Shown here: positions 42,050 to 50,469 of the stretch, piece after piece
Layout of the letters: each line of letters begins with the position of its first letter
Position numbering within the stretch: position 1 is the first letter of the stretch
From: Paractinoplanes rishiriensis
GTDB taxonomy: Bacteria; Actinomycetota; Actinomycetes; Mycobacteriales; Micromonosporaceae
Reading direction: 5' to 3'
Assembly (NCBI RefSeq): GCF_016862375.1
Contig: NZ_BOMV01000063.1
Coordinates: 62,001 to 126,000, forward strand
Length of the DNA: 64,000 bases
Notes under the pieces: generated by a model
The model's input: the letters and a program-made list of their open reading frames with translations, nothing else
Told to the model about the DNA's origin: nothing
Database searches by the model: none
Made by a program: the position numbers and the translations under genes

Positions 42050-43540
42050 CTAGCGCGTCTCCGCGGGTTCGAGGAACTGGGCGGCCAGGTCGGGGGTCGC
42101 GCTCAGCGCGAACGTCAAGGCCTGGTCAACACCCATGTCGTACGCGTGATAGGCGCGCTCGCCCGCGGCGGTGGCGATGCCGACGTCGATCCGGTTGCCG
42201 CGGCGCTGGAACAGGGACTGCTGGAACGTCCAGCCGATCACCGCGCGGTCCTGGAGCGCGACCGTGGTGCGTGTCAGCGGGCCGCGCCGGACCACCAGGT
42301 ACGGGCCGGTGCTGGCGTGCCCGAGCGCGCGGTAGGCGGCGACGGCCAGCGGCAACCCCAGCGGCAGCAGGGCGAACGGCAGTGGCACCGCCCAGTACGG
42401 CAGGGCGCCGCTGACCGCGAACAGCAGCAGCGCGCCGGCCAGCAGGGCCGGCCACCAGAGCGCCCAGCCGAGTCGCCGCACCAGGGCGCCGCGGGGATGA
42501 CTGCGCAGCGGTGCCTCCAGCGGGCGGTGGCCGTCCGGCAGGATCCGCGCGGCCAGGTCGCGGGCCTCGGCCATCCTGATCCGGGGGAGCACCGTGCTGG
42601 TCGGGCTCTGGCCGCTGGTACCCAGGCCGGTCGTGATCACCTTGGTCTCGGTGAGGTGCAGCCAGCGCCACCACAGCGGTTCGGCGAACGCGATGCCGCG
42701 CATCCGCTCGTCGTCGCGGCTCACCGTCTGGGTGTTGATCAGGCCGCGCCTGGTGACCAGCGCGGTGGCCGGTGGCGTGCCCACGCGCACCAGCTGGAAG
42801 TTCCACCATTCCAGCAGGAAGGTGCCGGCTTTGAGGGCAATGCCGATCGGGTACGCGACCAGGACGGCGACGACCACGATCAGCGGCGACCAGTCGACCA
42901 GCCCGCGCCCGTAATCCAGCAGGTCGACCCCGAACGGGCGCAGGAACCAGTAGGCGCCGACGACCGGGCCGGCCACCACCAGCGGCGCCCACACGGTGAT
43001 CACGTTCAGCGGAATCCAGTCCCGGCGCAGCCGCGCGATCACAGTCTCCGGCTCGGCGTGCTCGCTGTCCGCCTCGGTCCCGGTTTCGCCGGCGGTGCGG
43101 GTGGTGCCGTGCATGAGTTCCTGCTGGAGCCGTTCGGCGTGCCCGGTGTCCAAGGCATTGAGCTGGAACGACGACTGCGCCTCGCCGGATCCGATGTGCA
43201 CCGTGCGCAGGCCGAGCAGCCGGGACAGGCCGCGCGCCGTGCTGTCCACGCTGCGGATCCGGTCGCGCCCCACGGTGCGGTGCTTGCGGGCCAGCCAGCC
43301 GGTGCGCATCTCGACCCGGTCCGGGGTGACCCGGTAGCGGGTGGTCTGCCAGCGCACCAGGTCGCCGAGCGAGCCGAGCAGCCCGAAGAACGAGCCGGCC
43401 ACCAGCACCCACACCGGGCTGCCGTCGTTGAGCACCACCAGGCCCAGGTAGCCCGGCACCATCGCGACGAGCGCCCGCAGCAGCGCCAGATAGAAGGTGC
43501 GGACGCTGAGCCGCCGCCACGGAACCTCGGCGCTGGTCAC
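42050..43540 (-). CDS. Membrane PH-domain protein (YdbT-like)
   Basis: A 496-residue membrane protein with three bacterial PH (YdbS/YdbT-type) modules between pairs of hydrophobic helices: RYRVTPDRVEMRTGWLARKHRTVGRDRIRSVDST, TALVTRRGLINTQTVSRDDERMRGIAF and YLVVRRGPLTRTTVALQDRAVIGW. The GTG start overlaps the stop of the preceding YdbS-like gene by 4 bases, the usual pairing of this family. In Bacillus the homologues affect resistance to membrane-active peptides; the role here is unknown. Confidence 0.87.
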   Translation of the reverse strand: MTSAEVPWRRLSVRTFYLALLRALVAMVPGYLGLVVLNDGSPVWVLVAGSFFGLLGSLGDLVRWQTTRYRVTPDRVEMRTGWLARKHRTVGRDRIRSVDSTARGLSRLLGLRTVHIGSGEAQSSFQLNALDTGHAERLQQELMHGTTRTAGETGTEADSEHAEPETVIARLRRDWIPLNVITVWAPLVVAGPVVGAYWFLRPFGVDLLDYGRGLVDWSPLIVVVAVLVAYPIGIALKAGTFLLEWWNFQLVRVGTPPATALVTRRGLINTQTVSRDDERMRGIAFAEPLWWRWLHLTETKVITTGLGTSGQSPTSTVLPRIRMAEARDLAARILPDGHRPLEAPLRSHPRGALVRRLGWALWWPALLAGALLLFAVSGALPYWAVPLPFALLPLGLPLAVAAYRALGHASTGPYLVVRRGPLTRTTVALQDRAVIGWTFQQSLFQRRGNRIDVGIATAAGERAYHAYDMGVDQALTFALSATPDLAAQFLEPAETR

Positions 43541-44034
43541 GTGGCGTCACCGGGGTCGGCCGCGGTGACCTGGCGCAGGCGGTCCACGGTGTCCGCGGCC
43601 ACCCGCGCGTCCAGCCCCTCGATGGTGATCTTGCCCTCCGAGGACGCCGTGGTGACCGTGATGGTGGCCAGCCCGAGCGCCTGCTGGAGCAGCCCGCGCT
43701 CGGTGTCGATGCTCTGGATCCGGGAGATCGGGACGATCTGCCATTTCCGGGTGAGCCAGCCCTCCAGCGAGTACACCGCGTCGTCGGTGGCCTCCCAGCG
43801 GTGCACCAGGTAACGCCAGGTCGGCATGACCGCGAGGTTGACCGCGTAGAGCACCCCGGCCACGACCAGCACCGGCCCGAGCCAGGGCCGGGTGACCTCG
43901 ACGAACCCGTAGACCGCACCGAGCACACCGAGCACACCGATGCCCCAGAACAGCGTCTGCACCGTACGCCAGAGAATGAACCGACGATCCACCCGGTGCC
44001 GCGGCGGCCGAATACGCAACTCCACGACATCCAT
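43537..44034 (-). CDS. Membrane PH-domain protein (YdbS-like)
   Basis: A 165-residue protein with two hydrophobic helices (LFWGIGVLGVLGAVYGFV and LGPVLVVAGVLYAVNLAVM) followed by one PH-like module, YLVHRWEATDDAVYSLEGWLTRKWQIVPISRIQSIDTERGLLQQALGLATITVTTAS. ATG 44034 is preferred to an upstream start that adds eleven non-conserved residues. Partner of the YdbT-like protein. Confidence 0.87.
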   Translation of the reverse strand: MDVVELRIRPPRHRVDRRFILWRTVQTLFWGIGVLGVLGAVYGFVEVTRPWLGPVLVVAGVLYAVNLAVMPTWRYLVHRWEATDDAVYSLEGWLTRKWQIVPISRIQSIDTERGLLQQALGLATITVTTASSEGKITIEGLDARVAADTVDRLRQVTAADPGDAT

Positions 44035-44084
44035 GCGGCCATGGTGACCCAACGCGGCAACCGGCACTCGGCTTTAATGACGCC

Positions 44085-44639
44085 ATGCTCGGTAAAGCCG
44101 CCGCGGGTGTGGTCGCCGCGGGGCTGGTGCTCGCCTTTGTGGCGGCGCCCGACGCGGGCGGGCTCTGCTGGTACTTCACGATTCAGGTCTGTGCGGGGTA
44201 TCTGCTGCTGGCGCCGTTCCGGGCGGCGTGGGCCGGGCCGGTGCGGACCGCGCTGGTGGTCTATCTGGTGGTGGCCGGGCTGGTGTTCGTGCTGGTGCTG
44301 GCCAACCCGTGGAACCCCTACTCGATGGCCGGCGACCCGGCGGCTCGCGGCACCGTGTCGGACCTGGGCAATCTGCTGCTGCACGTGGTCGCGCCGCCGC
44401 TCGCGCTGGCCGCGTGGTGGCGGGACCGGCCGGTGCTGCGCCACCGCGGGCGGCTGCTGCTTCTGCTGCCGGTTTATCCGCTGGGCTACCTCGCCGCGAT
44501 CCTGCTGCGCGGCACCGAGTATCTTTACTCCTTCCTCGACGTCCCCGCGATCGGATACCCGGCCACGGTGCGCAACGCGGTGATGCTGGCCGCGGTGACC
44601 GTGGCGACCGGTCTCGTCGTCACCCGGGCCCGGCATTGA
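44085..44639 (+). CDS. Six-helix membrane protein (Pr6Pr-like)
   Basis: A 184-residue integral membrane protein with about five to six hydrophobic segments. The block LCWYFTIQ and later DLGNLLLHVVAPPLALAAWW with a central histidine, followed by YPLGYLAAILLRG, fit the Pr6Pr/FAR-17A-like family. TTTAAT (44073-44078) ends 6 bases before ATG, so the mRNA is probably leaderless. Function unknown. Confidence 0.75.
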   Translation: MLGKAAAGVVAAGLVLAFVAAPDAGGLCWYFTIQVCAGYLLLAPFRAAWAGPVRTALVVYLVVAGLVFVLVLANPWNPYSMAGDPAARGTVSDLGNLLLHVVAPPLALAAWWRDRPVLRHRGRLLLLLPVYPLGYLAAILLRGTEYLYSFLDVPAIGYPATVRNAVMLAAVTVATGLVVTRARH

Positions 44640-45096
44640 CTTCGGTCACACCGCCGGGCGACTGTCCAATCGACGACAGTCACCGGTGTCCGGATTTAAC
44701 CGCGCCGGGATTGGCGCCGACATCCGGTGGCCGGAGTCCGCTTAATAATGCCTTAAAGTCCAATTCGGACATTGGTACGGGGTGATCCAGATCTCGCCGG
44801 GGCTCCATGCTGGACGTCTGTAACACCTTGCGGGCGTCGAGTCGTATGGCCGTTCGGTGGAAGTCAGTTGCCGATGTGGACAGTCCGCACGCTGCGACGG
44901 GACAGGGTTAACGGCGCGGAAACAACACGCGACGGGGGCCGGTGGCGCCGGTAGCCGTCCATCGATATCCTGACCGCGGACTGCCGGACGGCCCCGTGTG
45001 TCGGTGTGGGGACAACGCCCGCGCGGATGCCCGGCCCGGCATCGGCCAAACCTGAATTTAAATCTACGTTCCCCGCGCGGGAGAGGCGAATAACCA
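44640..45096 (+). other. 457-bp leader region of the exopolysaccharide locus
   Basis: No convincing gene. It holds many short GC-rich dyads and ends with AT-rich CTGAATTTAAAT and the GGGAGAGG ribosome-binding site of the first locus gene. Its length suggests long untranslated leader or several promoters; a structured RNA is possible but none could be matched. Confidence 0.45.
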
Positions 45097-47049
45097 TTGT
45101 TCGGCATCGATATGAAATGGTTACGGCGCGGGGCGCGAGCCCTGTCCGCCGGAGTCTTCACGGCAGTCGTGCTGCTCTGCGTGCCCGGTGTGGCCCGAGC
45201 CGCCTTCATCCCGGAGCCCACCGTCGGCCGGGTGGCCTCGGCGGACCCCAGCGACCTCACCCCGCACGCCCGCGACGGTGAGGTGCGGGCGTTCGCCGAA
45301 GTGGGCAACACCGTCTACGTCGGAGGCACCTTCACGCAGATCCGCACCGGCGCCGACGGCACCTGGGCCGGCCGGCCCTACCTGTTCGCCTACGACCGCC
45401 TCACCGGCGCGGTCAGCAGCACCTTCGCGCCCACCCTGGACGGCGCGGTCAACGCGCTCGCGGTAAACGCCGCCGGCCAGCTGATCGTCGGCGGCGGATT
45501 CCGCAACGTCAACGGCGCGGAACGGCGCAACCTGGTCGCCCTCAACCCGGCCACCGGCGCGACCGTCGGCTCCTGGACCGGGCGGTCGGACGGCGGCGTG
45601 GTGCGCACGCTCAAGATCTCCGACGGTCACCTCTACGTCGGCGGCGCCTTCAACTGGCTCAACGGCGTGGAGCGGCGCGGCCTGGCCCGGGTGAGCGCGG
45701 CCACCGGGGCGATCGACTCCGGGTTCGTCATGCACGCCACCGCCGGCCGCAACAACGTGGCGCCGTACGTGTGGACGCTCGACGTCGCGCCGGACGGCCG
45801 CACGCTCGTCGTCGGTGGCAACTTCACCCTGGTGGACGGCGTGTCCCGCAACCAGATCGCGGTGATCGACGTGGCCGGAGACGGCGCCGCAACCCTCGCC
45901 GACTGGCAGACCTCGCGGTACGTCTCGCCGTGTGCCTCGCCGAACACGTTCACCCACTACGTGCAGGACGTCGACTTCTCCGACGACGGCAGCTACTTCA
46001 TCGTCGGCAGCAACGGCGGCGGTGGCTGGCCCACGGCGTACTGCGACGCGCTGGTCCGTTTCGAGACCGGCACCCGCGGCACCGGGCTCAGCGCCACCTG
46101 GACCGACTTCACCGGCAACGACACGATCACGTCGGTCGAGGCGGCCGACGAGGTGATCTACACGGGCGGGCACTTCCGCTGGCTGAACAACCCCAACCGC
46201 AGCGACGCCGCCGGTCCGGGCGCGGTCGACCGGCTCGGCGTGGCCGCCGCCGACCCGAACAACGGCCTGCCGATCAACTGGAACCCGCGCCGCAGCGGTG
46301 CGCCGGCCGGCACCACCGCCTGGGGCTCCGCGGTCCCGGTCATCTGGCGGGGGTCCGACGGCATCTACATCGGACAGAACTCGGACGGCCTCGGCAACGA
46401 GTACCACGGCCGGTTCGCCATGTTCCCGATGTCCGGCGGGCGCACCATCCCGGTGGTCCGGCCGCCGGCCGAGCCGTCCGGCTACCTCTACTCCGGCGGC
46501 ACGGCCGGCGAGCTCACCCGGACCGCCATCGCCGACGGTGCCCTCGGCGCGGCGACCGTGACGGCCCAGCCCAACTTCACCGGCACCGGGGTCGCCACCC
46601 GGGCCGGCGACAAGCTCTACTGGGACGTCGCCGGCGAGTTCGGCATCTCCAGCGTCGCCGGCAACGGTGCCATCGGCGCGCCGTGGCACGTCGGCTACAA
46701 CGACTGGTTCAGCACGTCGGTGCTGACCGGCGCGTTCTATCTGAACGGGCGGCTGTACTACACCCGGTCCACCGGCAGCGGCCTGTACTACCGCTACTTC
46801 GAGCCGGACGGCTACATCGTCGGCGCCACCGAGTTCAGCCTGCCCACCACCGGGATGACCTGGTCCGCGGTGCGCGGCATGACCTGGGTGAACGGCGCGC
46901 TGGTGTACGGGTCGGCGGACGGCGCCCTGCGCACTGTCCCGTTCGACGCCACAGCGGCGGCCGGAGTCGCGGTCGACGGGGCGAACGTGGCCCAGCTCGA
47001 CGCCGGTCCGTCCTGGACCAGTCGCACGCTGTTCTTCGCCGGTTCCTGA
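45097..47049 (+). CDS. Secreted beta-propeller protein (DUF5122 repeats)
   Basis: A 650-residue exported protein. A signal peptide (WLRRGARALSAGVFTAVVLLCVPGVARA) is followed by repeated blades such as VGNTVYVGGTFTQI, AAGQLIVGGGFRNVNGAERRNLVALNPATGA, DGHLYVGGAFNWLNGVERRGLARVSAATGAID and GRTLVVGGNFTLVDGVSRNQIAVID, typical of DUF5122 beta-propellers. TTG 45097 has GAGAGG upstream; ATG 45112 is the alternative. First gene of the exopolysaccharide locus; probably binds or presents the polymer at the surface. No catalytic residues are assigned. Confidence 0.82.
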   Translation: MFGIDMKWLRRGARALSAGVFTAVVLLCVPGVARAAFIPEPTVGRVASADPSDLTPHARDGEVRAFAEVGNTVYVGGTFTQIRTGADGTWAGRPYLFAYDRLTGAVSSTFAPTLDGAVNALAVNAAGQLIVGGGFRNVNGAERRNLVALNPATGATVGSWTGRSDGGVVRTLKISDGHLYVGGAFNWLNGVERRGLARVSAATGAIDSGFVMHATAGRNNVAPYVWTLDVAPDGRTLVVGGNFTLVDGVSRNQIAVIDVAGDGAATLADWQTSRYVSPCASPNTFTHYVQDVDFSDDGSYFIVGSNGGGGWPTAYCDALVRFETGTRGTGLSATWTDFTGNDTITSVEAADEVIYTGGHFRWLNNPNRSDAAGPGAVDRLGVAAADPNNGLPINWNPRRSGAPAGTTAWGSAVPVIWRGSDGIYIGQNSDGLGNEYHGRFAMFPMSGGRTIPVVRPPAEPSGYLYSGGTAGELTRTAIADGALGAATVTAQPNFTGTGVATRAGDKLYWDVAGEFGISSVAGNGAIGAPWHVGYNDWFSTSVLTGAFYLNGRLYYTRSTGSGLYYRYFEPDGYIVGATEFSLPTTGMTWSAVRGMTWVNGALVYGSADGALRTVPFDATAAAGVAVDGANVAQLDAGPSWTSRTLFFAGS

Positions 47050-47074
47050 TCCACCGACAGAGAGGGCTCGCCGC

Positions 47075-47671
47075 GTGACCGAGACGACGGTTCCCGGGAC
47101 TCCCGCGGTGCCGGCACCGGGCCGGACGATTCCGTCCGGCCCGGCGGGGGCGGTCGTCCGCGAGGTCTTCCGGATCAAGCGGGCCTGGTACCGCCTGCGG
47201 TACCCGCGGCTCACGCTCGGCCGGGACGTGGAGATCCGCGGCCGGATCCGGCTGCGCCGCGGCGTGACCGTGGTGATCGGCGACCGGTGCCGGCTCAACA
47301 AGCTGGTCCGGTTCGCCGGGCCCGGTCACGTGCGGGTCGGCCCGGGCAGCCTGCTCAACGGATCGTGGATCGGCTGCTGGACCAGCGTGACGATCGGCGC
47401 CGGCAGCCTGCTCTCCGACTGCGAGATGGTCGACAACACGTTCCACAATCTCGACCCGGCCCGGCGGCACGAGCCGCCCGGCCCCAGCACCCGCGCCCCG
47501 ATCACGGTCGGCGACAACGTCTGGATCGGGGCCGGTGCGCTGGTCCTCAAGGGCGTCACCATCGGCCGCGACTCGGTCGTCGGCGCGGCCACCGTGGTCC
47601 GCTCCGACGTACCGGAGCGGGTCGTGGTGATCGGCAATCCGCAACAGATCGTCAAGAGGTTCGATGACTGA
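47075..47671 (+). CDS. Hexapeptide-repeat acyltransferase
   Basis: A 198-residue left-handed beta-helix protein. Hexapeptide turns run through LTLGRDVEIRGRIRLRRGVTVVIGDRCRLN and ITVGDNVWIGAGALVLKGVTIGRDSVVGAATVV, ending VVIGNPQQIVKRF as in serine or sugar O-acetyltransferases (WcaF/LacA-like). GTG 47075 follows AGAGAGGG. Probably adds acetyl groups to the exopolysaccharide unit. The next gene starts inside its last codons. Confidence 0.86.
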   Translation: MTETTVPGTPAVPAPGRTIPSGPAGAVVREVFRIKRAWYRLRYPRLTLGRDVEIRGRIRLRRGVTVVIGDRCRLNKLVRFAGPGHVRVGPGSLLNGSWIGCWTSVTIGAGSLLSDCEMVDNTFHNLDPARRHEPPGPSTRAPITVGDNVWIGAGALVLKGVTIGRDSVVGAATVVRSDVPERVVVIGNPQQIVKRFDD

Positions 47672-49175
47672 CCGCACCGCCGGCATGGACGGCACCGACG
47701 TCACGGGCGGACGCACCGTGACGCTCGCCGACATGCTCCGGATCCCGTTCCGGCGCTGGCCGTTCCCGCTGGCCGGGGCGCTGCTCGGGCTCCTGGCCGG
47801 TGTCGGCTACCTGCTGCTCCCGGCCAGTTACGAGGCCACCGCCGTGGTGGCGGTGCGGCCGGTCGTCACCGAACCGTTCAGCTATCCCGGCCCGGGCGCC
47901 GACCGGGTGGTCAACATGACGGTGGAGAACGGGCTGGCCACCGGCACCGACGTGGTCGCCGCGGTGGCCGGCGCGACCGGGCAGAGCGCCACCGACGCCC
48001 GGGCCGGGCTCACCGTGGAACTGCCGGTCGGCTCGCAGGTGCTGCGGTTCCGTTACCTGGCACCGGATTCCGGCGACGCGGTCGCCGGTGCGAACGCCGC
48101 CGCCACCGCGTACCTCACCCTCCGCAAGGACATCCACCAGCGGCAGCGCGATGCCATCGTGGCGTCCTACGACGCCAGCCTCAAGACGCTGGCCGCGGAG
48201 CGCGACGCGATCCGCCGCGGCCTGCCCACCAAGCTGCCCGCGAGCGGCGGCAACTCGGCCGCGGTCAGCGCGCAGCTCGACCGGCTCCGCGGCCTGGACG
48301 ACCGGCTGGGCGAGCTGACCACCCGGCGGGCCGTGGCCGCCGCGGTCGACGTCACGCCCGGCACCGTCACCCGGGTGGCGGCGCCGCCGGTCAGCTCCAG
48401 CCACGACATGGGCCCGATCCTCGCGGCCACCGCGCTGCTCGGCGGCGCGTTGTTCGGCGCGGTGGCGGCGTTCGGCCGGGAGGCGCTGGACCGGCGGGTC
48501 CGGTCCGGTGTGGACGCCGTGGCCGCGACCCGGCTGCCGGTGCTCGCCGAGTTGCACGTCCCCCGGTTCCGGCCGGACCGCGAACGGCACGAGGCCGACG
48601 TGCGCTACCTGGCCCTGGCCCTGGTCGGTCAGCTCGGCCCGGTGCCGCACCGCCGCCTGGTGGTGTTCGGCCTGCGCACCGGCGACCGCACCGGCCACGT
48701 GGCGGTCGAGCTGGCCCGGTCCCTCGCCGAGCTGGGCAACACGGTGCGCTGGGAGGAGTTGTCCGCCGAGGCGGGGCCGGTACCCGACGGGTTGGTGCCC
48801 GCGGGTGGTCCGCCGGAGGTCGCCGACCTCGACCAGACACAGGAGATACGCAGCACCGGCCCGGTCCCGATCGTCGTGGGGCGCCCGAAGAAGCCCGCTC
48901 CGGAGAAACCCTCGCGGGCCCGTTCGCTGCCGGCCGGGGCCGGACGGATCTGGCTGGACCCGCCGCCGGAGCCGGACGAGACGATGATCACCGTGGTCCG
49001 GGCCGGCGCCGCCCAGACCGACGACCGGGGGGTGCGCGCCGCGCTCGAGGCCGCCGCGGTGCTGGTCGTCCGCCGCGACCAGACCCGGGTGCCGGAGCTG
49101 AGCCGGCTGGCCGACGTGCTGCGCCTGACCGGAGCCCGGGTGCTCGGCGTGGTGCTGGTGAGCGGGCATGACTGA
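47664..49175 (+). CDS. Wzz-like chain-length/assembly protein
   Basis: A 503-residue membrane protein. Cytoplasmic start, first helix FPLAGALLGLLAGVGYLLL followed by the Wzz hallmark PASYEATAVVAVRP, an extracytoplasmic coiled part (ERDAIRRGL...QLDRLRGLDDRLGEL) and a second helix ILAATALLGGALFGAVAAFGREALDRRV. A cytoplasmic tail (about 275-503) resembles a degenerate tyrosine-kinase domain but lacks an evident Walker A. Overlaps both neighbours by 8 bases. Regulates polymer length or export with the following membrane proteins. Confidence 0.82.
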   Translation: MTDRTAGMDGTDVTGGRTVTLADMLRIPFRRWPFPLAGALLGLLAGVGYLLLPASYEATAVVAVRPVVTEPFSYPGPGADRVVNMTVENGLATGTDVVAAVAGATGQSATDARAGLTVELPVGSQVLRFRYLAPDSGDAVAGANAAATAYLTLRKDIHQRQRDAIVASYDASLKTLAAERDAIRRGLPTKLPASGGNSAAVSAQLDRLRGLDDRLGELTTRRAVAAAVDVTPGTVTRVAAPPVSSSHDMGPILAATALLGGALFGAVAAFGREALDRRVRSGVDAVAATRLPVLAELHVPRFRPDRERHEADVRYLALALVGQLGPVPHRRLVVFGLRTGDRTGHVAVELARSLAELGNTVRWEELSAEAGPVPDGLVPAGGPPEVADLDQTQEIRSTGPVPIVVGRPKKPAPEKPSRARSLPAGAGRIWLDPPPEPDETMITVVRAGAAQTDDRGVRAALEAAAVLVVRRDQTRVPELSRLADVLRLTGARVLGVVLVSGHD

Positions 49176-50469
49176 CCGACCGGCGCTCGGCCCGGCCGCC
49201 CTGCCCTGGTGGCCGCTGGCGCTGGCCTTCGGCGGCACGCCGCTGCTCTGGCTCACCGGCGGGTTCTACCTCGGCTGGCCGCTGCTCGGGCTGGTGCTGG
49301 CGGTGCTGCTGCTGGCCCGCGACGGCCGGACGCAACTGCCCGCGGGCACCGGTCTCTGGCTGGTCTTCTGCGCCCTGGTGACGCTGTCCTTCAGCCGGCT
49401 CGGCGGTGGCGGCGAGGCGCTGGTCGCGGTGCTGCGGCTGGCGTTCTACCTGACCGCGTTCCTGATCGGCCTGTACGTCTACACCGCGCTGCGCGAGGGC
49501 CAGTCCTGGGAGCGGGTCTTCCGGCCGCTCTGCCTGTTCTGGCTGGGCATCGTGGCACTCGGCTGGTTCGGTGTGGTCGCACCCCGGCTGAGCGCGGTCA
49601 GCCCGCTCGAGGTCGTGCTGCCCGGCGGCCTGACCTCCAGTTCCTTCATCAACGACCTGGTGCACCTGCGCACCGCCGAGTTCAACGACCGTTCGCTCAC
49701 CCCGGTCTACCGTCCGGCCGCGCCGTTCGCGTACACGAACACCTGGGGCAGCACCTGGGCCCTGCTGGTGCCGTGCGTCGCCGCGTACCTCTTCTCGGTG
49801 CGCGCCGGGCGGCTGCGGCCGGTGCTGCTCGCCTCCCTGGTGCTGTCGCTGCCGCCGGCGTTCCTCACCCTCAACCGCGGCATGTTCGTCAGCCTCGGCG
49901 CGGGCCTGGCCGTCCTGGCCCTGCGCGGGGTGGTCCGCCGGCAGTTCAAGGTCCTGGCCGCGCTGGTCGCCGGTGCCGCGCTGGTCGGGCTCACCACCGT
50001 GGTCATCCCGGTCGGCCGGCTGATCGCCGACCGCACCAGCAGCAGCGACACCACCGTCGACCGGCTCGGCCTCTACCAGCAGGCGCTGCTGCTGGCGCGG
50101 GAGGCGCCGCTGCTCGGTTACGGCGGTCCGGTCGACCTGGACACCACCACGGCCGCCGCGCCGGTCGGCACCCAGGGACAGTTCTGGCAGGTGCTGGTCT
50201 CGCACGGGATTCCGGCGCTGGTGGTGTTCCTCGGCTGGTTCCTGGTGGTGGCCCGCCGTTCCGGCCGCGCCGTCTCGCCGGCCGGGCAGTGGCTGGCCAC
50301 CGTGCCGGTGATCGCCGCCGTGCAGGTGCCGTTCTACGGCCTGACCTTCCACAACCTTTCCGTGCTCTGGTACGCGGCCGGCCTCGCCATGGCGGCGGTC
50401 GACGGCCCGGTCCGGCGCCCGGCGGCGCTGCCGGTGCCCGCGCGGGTGCCGGCCGGAGCGGCCCGATGA
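49168..50469 (+). CDS. Wzy/O-antigen-ligase-like polymerase
   Basis: A 433-residue integral membrane protein with roughly ten to twelve hydrophobic segments. The large loop between later helices has the O-antigen-ligase/Wzy pattern: LTLNRGMFVSLGAGLAVL, DRLGLYQQALLLAREAPLLGYGGPVD and VSHGIPALVVFLGWFLVV with conserved Arg and His. It would polymerise lipid-linked repeat units on the outer face of the membrane. ATG overlaps the Wzz-like gene by 8 bases. Confidence 0.83.
   Translation: MTDRPALGPAALPWWPLALAFGGTPLLWLTGGFYLGWPLLGLVLAVLLLARDGRTQLPAGTGLWLVFCALVTLSFSRLGGGGEALVAVLRLAFYLTAFLIGLYVYTALREGQSWERVFRPLCLFWLGIVALGWFGVVAPRLSAVSPLEVVLPGGLTSSSFINDLVHLRTAEFNDRSLTPVYRPAAPFAYTNTWGSTWALLVPCVAAYLFSVRAGRLRPVLLASLVLSLPPAFLTLNRGMFVSLGAGLAVLALRGVVRRQFKVLAALVAGAALVGLTTVVIPVGRLIADRTSSSDTTVDRLGLYQQALLLAREAPLLGYGGPVDLDTTTAAAPVGTQGQFWQVLVSHGIPALVVFLGWFLVVARRSGRAVSPAGQWLATVPVIAAVQVPFYGLTFHNLSVLWYAAGLAMAAVDGPVRRPAALPVPARVPAGAAR

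Noticed and set aside
44880..44960. Possible c-di-GMP-type riboswitch (GACAGGG...AAC, GAAAC, GGTAGCCG)
   Set aside because: Only scattered elements match; the conserved GCAAAGCC core and consistent pairing are absent.
49168..50469. Considered annotating this membrane protein as a transporter
   Set aside because: Position between Wzz-like and Wzx-like genes and the ligase-type loop motifs favour a polymerase or ligase.
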